Below, one piece after another: positions 37,979 through 42,001 of a stretch of 42,001 bases of DNA. The stretch covers positions 1-42,001 of the forward strand of contig JAFGQG010000096.1 in assembly GCA_016935765.1 (NCBI GenBank), in the 5' to 3' direction. The notes beneath the pieces are model-generated. The model saw nothing but the letters and a program-made list of their open reading frames with translations. It was not told the origin of the DNA and searched no databases. The DNA comes from a bacterium (GTDB taxonomy: Bacteria; UBP14; UBA6098; JAFGQG01). The translations under genes and the position numbers were made by a program. Each line of letters begins with the position of its first letter. Within the stretch, counting starts at the first letter, position 1.

Positions 37979-38629
37979 ATGAAGTTTTTTATCGACACTG
38001 CGAACATCGAGCAGATAAAAACAGCGGCAGCATGGGGCGTGCTGGACGGCGTGACCACGAACCCGTCACTTGTTGCCAAGGAACAGGGGGATTATGTGCA
38101 GTTACTCAAGGAGATCGTCCAGATAGTGGACGGCTCGATAAGCGCGGAGGTTGTTGCGGAAGATATCGACGGCATGATTGAAGAGGCTAAATTCCTGGCA
38201 TCGCTGCACGAGAACATCGTAATCAAGGTACCTTTCACTCCGGATGGACTCAAGGTGACCAAAATCTTATCAGATGAGGGGATTGGTGTGAACGAAACGC
38301 TTATATTCTCGCCCCTTCAAGCCCTGATGGCAGCTAAGGCAGGTGCGAAATTCGTGTCGCCGTTCGTGGGAAGACTGGACGATATCAGCCACCAAGGTAT
38401 GGAACTTGTGGGAGAGATCGTGACCATCTTTGATAATTACGCTTTCGAAACGGAGGTTCTGGTCGCCAGTGTCAGGCATCCACTTCACGTTCTTGAAGCC
38501 GCACTGATGGGCGCGGATGTCGCTACCATCCCGTTCGCCGTGCTCGAAAAGATGTTCAAGCATCCCCTAACTGATATCGGGATAAAACGCTTTCTCGATG
38601 ACTGGAAAAAAGCAGGGAAGAAAATGTAA
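37979..38629 (+). CDS. tal: Transaldolase (small, TalC/MipB type)
   Basis: A 216-residue Schiff-base aldolase of the pentose phosphate pathway. The catalytic Lys83 lies in [15 protein letters not shown] and GVTTNPSL open the barrel. The position that is Tyr in fructose-6-phosphate aldolases is Phe here ([10 protein letters not shown]), which favours true transaldolase activity. Normally conserved NxTLIFS reads NETLIFS. Ribosome site GGGAG before the ATG. Monocistronic by appearance. Confidence 0.94.
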   Translation: MKFFIDTANIEQIKTAAAWGVLDGVTTNPSLVAKEQGDYVQLLKEIVQIVDGSISAEVVAEDIDGMIEEAKFLASLHENIVIKVPFTPDGLKVTKILSDEGIGVNETLIFSPLQALMAAKAGAKFVSPFVGRLDDISHQGMELVGEIVTIFDNYAFETEVLVASVRHPLHVLEAALMGADVATIPFAVLEKMFKHPLTDIGIKRFLDDWKKAGKKM

Positions 38630-38734
38630 AAATTCTGAATACCATTTTTTTTATTGAATTAAGTTTCAATCACAATTATATTGTTAACTAATATTTTAAT
38701 GTTCAGCAATATTAAAGCAGTATAAAATAATATA

Positions 38735-38889
38735 ATGGCAAAATTTAAAAAAAAGAAAATGCCAATAGACTGGGAATTACGACAGCAGCATTAAACCGCC
38801 GATTGCAAAGGGCTGGGAATGGTGCATTACGGATGTTTCTTGAAAGATATAAAAAATTAATACTATTAAAATTAACTCCGGGGAGTTAA
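38735..38889 (+). pseudogene. Frameshifted small helix-turn-helix frame
   Basis: From the ATG at 38735 the frame reads MAKFKKKK and ends after 19 codons. If the run of eight A (38747-38754) had one more A it would read on for about 51 residues, MAKFKKKENANRLGITTAAL then NRRLQRAGNGALRMFLERYK, to a stop at 38887. The part ANRLGITTAALNRRLQRAG looks like a helix-turn-helix. It ends inside the first palindrome of a pair that precedes the lipoprotein gene. Whether it is a dead gene, a slippage-expressed gene or a chance frame cannot be decided here. Confidence 0.35.
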
Positions 38890-38918
38890 TATAACTGAAT
38901 TAACACCAGGGAGTTAAT
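38871..38918. promoter_or_regulatory. Pair of 20-bp palindromes, candidate tandem operator
   Basis: ATTAACTCCGGGGAGTTAAT (38871-38890) is a near-perfect palindrome with 9-bp arms. Twenty-eight bases on, ATTAACACCAGGGAGTTAAT (38899-38918) repeats it with few changes. The second site ends 28 bases before the lipoprotein ATG. Equal-spaced dyads of this kind are typical repressor sites. Confidence 0.55.
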
Positions 38919-38946
38919 TATAGAACTTTTATCCCAGGAGGTTAAA

Positions 38947-39840
38947 ATGAAAATCACTAACAGGAATCTCACAAAAATCCTTCTGCTGTTTTCACTACTC
39001 CTATTGATAAGTTGCGCATCGAAGCCGGAGGTCAAGACCGAACCTGAAGCCCTCCCGATGCTCTGGAAGATCGAAGGAGAAAACCCCTCTTATCTTCTTG
39101 GAACTTTTCACCTTCCTGACGAAAGGATATTGGACCTTCCTAACGTGGTTCGCAACAGGTACAACGAAGCTGATATATACGTTTTGGAAGTGGAGATGGA
39201 CCTCAACGCCATGACTGAATTAGCTCAATACATCATGTTGCCTGAAGGGAAAACACTTAAGACTCTCATGTCGGAAGAGCTCTATCAGCGGGTAAGTGAT
39301 ATACTCACAGAAAAGGGACAAAACATCGAGATGTTCAATATGATCAAACCATGGGTATTATACAGTATTATAGCAATTCCTCCAGGGCTTGAAGAACAAC
39401 CGATGGATATGGCTTTATACAACGAAGCTGTGGAAAAGGGCAAGGAGACGGCTGGACTGGAAACCGTGAAAGAACAGGTGATGATATTCGATAACCTCAC
39501 ACTAGAAGAACAAATCCAGATGCTCGAGAAAAACGTTGAAGAATACGAGAAATTCGATGAGATATTGGAAACGATGATAAGCTATTACCTGCAAGGCGAC
39601 CTGGAAGGTTTGACGAATTACATGAATGGGGAATTGGTGGAAGAAGAATACGAGGATTTATACGATAACCTAATTACTAAGCGAAACCATCTCATGGTTG
39701 AAAGGATGCAGGAGTACCTAAAAAACGGGAACGCCTTCATTGCAGTAGGCGCTGGTCACCTTGGCGGAGATGACGGTATAATTGCCATGCTTGAAAAGCA
39801 AGGCTATAAAATCTCAAGATGCCGCGAAGAGAATAATTAG
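38947..39840 (+). CDS. TraB/GumN-family lipoprotein
   Basis: A 297-residue predicted lipoprotein: signal peptide with lipobox LLISC (Cys23). The mature part opens PMLWKIEGENPSYLLGTFHL, with the family motif LLGTFH (51-55), EVEMD, and a C-terminal AVGAGHLGGDDG. These are the hallmarks of the TraB/PrgY/GumN (Tiki-like) family, proposed metalloproteases; the His and Glu ligands are in place. Bacterial members are poorly understood. Ribosome site AGGAGGT. Two palindromes upstream suggest regulation. Confidence 0.9.
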   Translation: MKITNRNLTKILLLFSLLLLISCASKPEVKTEPEALPMLWKIEGENPSYLLGTFHLPDERILDLPNVVRNRYNEADIYVLEVEMDLNAMTELAQYIMLPEGKTLKTLMSEELYQRVSDILTEKGQNIEMFNMIKPWVLYSIIAIPPGLEEQPMDMALYNEAVEKGKETAGLETVKEQVMIFDNLTLEEQIQMLEKNVEEYEKFDEILETMISYYLQGDLEGLTNYMNGELVEEEYEDLYDNLITKRNHLMVERMQEYLKNGNAFIAVGAGHLGGDDGIIAMLEKQGYKISRCREENN

Positions 39841-39886
39841 AAAACCCTAAGCAGAAATGTACGCGTCAGATAAAAATATGACATAT

Positions 39887-40114
39887 TTATACAGGCACTG
39901 CTTTTCTATGCTCGTGCTTGTGCCCGATAAGTTCCAAATCTGTATGCGGATGATCATCATGCTTTTTCATCTGACCTTCGGGGTGCTTCTGATCATGTGA
40001 ATGCACATGGGTATGTATATGCATGTGTTCGTGTGAATGAATTGTTCCATCTTCGTGACGGTGCTGATGCGTGTGAGTGTGTTTGTGTGGATGGATATGA
40101 GTTATTTCGCCCAT
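39887..40114 (-). CDS. Histidine-rich small protein, probable metal binder
   Basis: A 75-residue soluble protein with 23 His (31 percent), mostly as H-x-H: it begins MGEITHIHPHKHTHTHQHRH. Such runs bind Ni(II), Zn(II) or Co(II), so storage or buffering of metal ions is likely (inference). A very good ribosome site (AAGGAGAAGG) precedes the ATG at 40114, which argues for a real gene. Convergent with the TraB lipoprotein gene (46 bases apart) and divergent from the carboxypeptidase gene. No nickel or zinc enzyme gene is beside it. Confidence 0.85.
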   Translation of the reverse strand: MGEITHIHPHKHTHTHQHRHEDGTIHSHEHMHIHTHVHSHDQKHPEGQMKKHDDHPHTDLELIGHKHEHRKAVPV

Positions 40115-40298
40115 CGACCTTCTCCTTCTTAATTTGACATTTATTATGTTTTAAAGAATAATTATGTTTTGATTATATTTATATACACATACTATAATAG
40201 GTATGAAAATTGTCAAGTTTTATTTTCATTAAGTTTCATTTTATATTTTTTTTGTAATTTCTGTAAATATTGAAAATTATAATAAGGAGGCTAAATTA

Positions 40299-41507
40299 AT
40301 GATTAATAATAAATTGAGCCGATCGATAACCTTAATACTATTAATCATCATTTTGATCGCGCAAACCGCTTTCACCGAAGAGTGGAAAGATAACCTCAAA
40401 AAATTAAGCGGCGATGGATCGATATGCGTAACTGATCTTAAGGGTAATATTGTCTATTCGCTCAGGGAAGACAAGTTGCTTGTACCCGCATCGATTCTTA
40501 AGATAGCCACGGCTTCAGCTTTACTTGATACGCTTGATATCGACGAATTCAGGTTCAATACGGATTTTTCCCTCGACTCGATGCAGAACCTCTACGTAAA
40601 GGGTTATGGAGACCCGTTTTTTATTTCGGAAGAAATCGCCCTGATAGCGGATACACTCTCCGTGTTACTTAAGAAGCCGTTAAACTCCCTTTACCTTGAC
40701 AACACTTATTTTGAACACAACATAATGGTGCCAGGGATCTCGCACAGCCTGAACCCTTACGACGCCCTTAATAGCGCTTTGCTTGTAAATTTTAATACTA
40801 TATACGTTAATGTTTCCAATAACGGAGAGGTAACCAGCGCTGAAGAACAAACACCTTTGACTCCTCTAGCAAAAAAATTAGCTCTCTCACAGGGTAAGAA
40901 AGGGAAATTCAGGATAAATTTGGCAGTCAATCCGGATAAGCAATTGATCTACGCTGGCGAGCTTATCAAGGAAATCTTTAAAAAAAATGGCATTCAATTT
41001 AAAGGGGGTATCGAGAAGAGGCAGGTTCCGGAGGGAATGAAACCATTTTATATTCACAGATCATCTAAATCTATCAGGCAGATCTTAGCAGGTCTGTTCG
41101 AATATTCGAACAACCTTGTTGCAAATCAATTAATGCTCTACCTGGGGGCTTATCTTTATGGACCTCCAGCAAACCTGGACAGGGGCATTCGCGCCCTTAG
41201 TACATTTTTAAAATCCAGGGTCGGGTGGGATGAGTTCGTGGTATTGGAAGGTTCCGGAATCTGCAGACAGAACAAAGTCACCACGCACCAAATGTGCGAA
41301 CTGCTCCAATACTTTCATCCATATAAGGAGTTACTGCAGGAAAAAGATGGTATTTACTCCAAGACCGGCTCCCTGCATAATGTAAATACACTCGCTGGTT
41401 ATTTCGATTCGAAAGAGACCGGGGAAACACTCTGCTTCGCCATTCTTCTTAATAATAAGTTGACAAACCGCGAAAAAATTGCTAAAATTCTGGCGGAGAA
41501 TCTGTAA
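40299..41507 (+). CDS. dacB: D-alanyl-D-alanine carboxypeptidase (PBP4/DacB, peptidase S13)
   Basis: A 402-residue exported penicillin-binding protein that trims or opens peptidoglycan crosslinks in the periplasm. A signal peptide (about 1-26) is followed by the active-site triad of motifs: SILK (Ser65, Lys68) in VPASILKIATA, SNN at 270-272 in YSNNLVANQ, and KTG at 355-357 in YSKTGSLHN. The long insertion between the first two motifs is typical of S13. Slightly shorter than E. coli DacB (477). Ribosome site AAGGAGG before the ATG. Confidence 0.95.
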   Translation: MINNKLSRSITLILLIIILIAQTAFTEEWKDNLKKLSGDGSICVTDLKGNIVYSLREDKLLVPASILKIATASALLDTLDIDEFRFNTDFSLDSMQNLYVKGYGDPFFISEEIALIADTLSVLLKKPLNSLYLDNTYFEHNIMVPGISHSLNPYDALNSALLVNFNTIYVNVSNNGEVTSAEEQTPLTPLAKKLALSQGKKGKFRINLAVNPDKQLIYAGELIKEIFKKNGIQFKGGIEKRQVPEGMKPFYIHRSSKSIRQILAGLFEYSNNLVANQLMLYLGAYLYGPPANLDRGIRALSTFLKSRVGWDEFVVLEGSGICRQNKVTTHQMCELLQYFHPYKELLQEKDGIYSKTGSLHNVNTLAGYFDSKETGETLCFAILLNNKLTNREKIAKILAENL

Positions 41508-41662
41508 ATCTCTAAATATGTTTTTTAGTCACCCCTCTTTTATTGTTAATTGATAATTGATAAATGTTCAATGATAATTCTTGATTGGTTCTTTCTCTTG
41601 CCTCTCCCTATATCCCCTGTATTTTAACCTGACTACTTAATACCAAATACTTACTACTTCAT

Positions 41663-41750
41663 TCTCTGTGACTCAGTGTCTCAGCGGTGGTTATTTTTTC
41701 TACTCCCATTGCTTCAACAGCGCAGTCTAAAGACCTGCGGCTACCTCTTG
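41663..41750 (+). repeat. Dispersed intergenic repeat, copy 2
   Basis: TCTCTGTGACTCAGTGTCTC onward, ending with the hairpin GCAGTCTAAAGACCTGC (41722-41738) and GGCTACCTCTTG. Similarity to copy 1 continues to about 41771 (TTTGTTCATTTCTGGGT). Confidence 0.9.
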
Positions 41751-41831
41751 TACATTTTGTTCATTTCTGGGTACTGTGTTTTGTCCTATGTAGTCTGTTT
41801 CTTTCATTACTTACCGTTTGCTGTTTTCTTT

Positions 41832-41915
41832 TCTCTCCGTGACTCCGTGTCTCCGTGGTGGTTATTTTTTTTATTCCCATTGCTTCAACCGCGCAGTCTA
41901 AAGACCTGCGGCTAC
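41832..41915 (+). repeat. Dispersed intergenic repeat, copy 3
   Basis: TCTCTCCGTGACTCCGTGTC onward, with the hairpin GCAGTCTAAAGACCTGC at 41893-41909. It is a direct repeat of copy 2 at about 170 bases' distance. Confidence 0.9.
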
Positions 41916-42001
41916 AAGATGTTTTATGGTTTTTCTTTCACTTCTTCAATCTTAACTCGTTAATCCCCGAGTAATCGGGGCAGGCGATATTCGATATTAG
42001 T

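Larger units (their letters stand above)
41508..42001. other. Gene-free end of window with dispersed repeats
   Basis: No gene is visible. The stretch contains AATTGATAATTGATAAATG (about 41546), a TACTTAATACCAAATACTTA run, two copies of the dispersed repeat (41663-41750 and 41832-41915), a TTTTTCTTTCACTTC phrase shared with 22389, and a CCCCGA-gtaa-TCGGGG hairpin (41965-41980). Confidence 0.7.

Overview
The window reads as one contig of a bacterial chromosome, moderately AT-rich, with about 27 intact protein genes, three broken or degenerate genes and unusually repeat-rich intergenic DNA. The best guide to the organism is a secreted protein (29472-31403) that ends in a FlgD-like / type IX-type C-terminal sorting domain behind an Omp28-like thioredoxin fold. 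A DUF3078-like outer-membrane protein, a GTP-type PEP carboxykinase, and a very large fusion of protein kinase and sigma54 activator point the same way. Together they suggest a Gram-negative member of the FCB superphylum or a neighbouring candidate phylum, probably an uncultured or metagenome-derived lineage. This is inference from gene content. The window has no rRNA or tRNA that could place it.

Layout. 65-4494 (+): a tight four-gene operon with a pilin-like anchored protein, a membrane-anchored transglutaminase-like protein, an ABC ATPase and its membrane partner. 4495-5181: gene-free, full of hairpins and repeats. 5182-10089 (-): a ~1635-residue one-piece signalling protein (Ser/Thr kinase, ATPase, TPR, GAF, sigma54 AAA+ and Fis HTH domains), flanked on both sides by inverted copies of one ~110-bp sequence. 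10502-15079 (+): a divergently transcribed 1525-residue exported mosaic protein with tail-fibre-like, Hep/Hag-like and beta-helix parts. 15503-16387: a predicted outer-membrane barrel. 16491-16950: a toxin-antitoxin pair whose toxin is frameshifted. 16997-17446: mscL with a zinc ribbon. 17661-18209: palindromes plus the remnant of a REP-associated transposase. 18257-20515 (-): a polytopic membrane protein with a TPR tail. 20765-21979: a TreT-like glycosyltransferase. 22469-25052: an isochorismatase-fold hydrolase divergent from pckG. 25404-28596 (-): an elongation factor G and a PAP2-type membrane phosphatase. 28803-32628: a small anchored protein, the sorting-domain protein and an orphan possible nuclease. 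32629-33270: gene-free, with a 281-bp element bounded by perfect 16-bp inverted repeats. 33271-37431: a small membrane protein, groES-groEL, ecfT and truA. 37979-41507: a transaldolase, a frameshifted small HTH frame, a TraB/GumN lipoprotein, a His-rich protein and a DacB-type carboxypeptidase. 41508-42001: dispersed repeats.

How it fits together. Much of the window serves the cell envelope: anchored and exported proteins, an ABC exporter, an outer-membrane barrel, MscL, the TPR/membrane protein, PAP2, the lipoprotein and DacB. The housekeeping genes (pckG, tal, truA, groESL, EF-G, ecfT) are scattered singly or in pairs. The most distinctive locus is 4690-10501, where the giant regulator lies between inverted copies of a repeat holding a 20-bp near-palindrome. 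One copy lies in the divergent promoter region shared with the giant surface-protein gene. I propose, as inference only, that this is a self-contained signalling and surface-display locus.

Limits. All family calls are from recognised motifs, without a search. Intergenic repeats were found by eye and the list is certainly incomplete.
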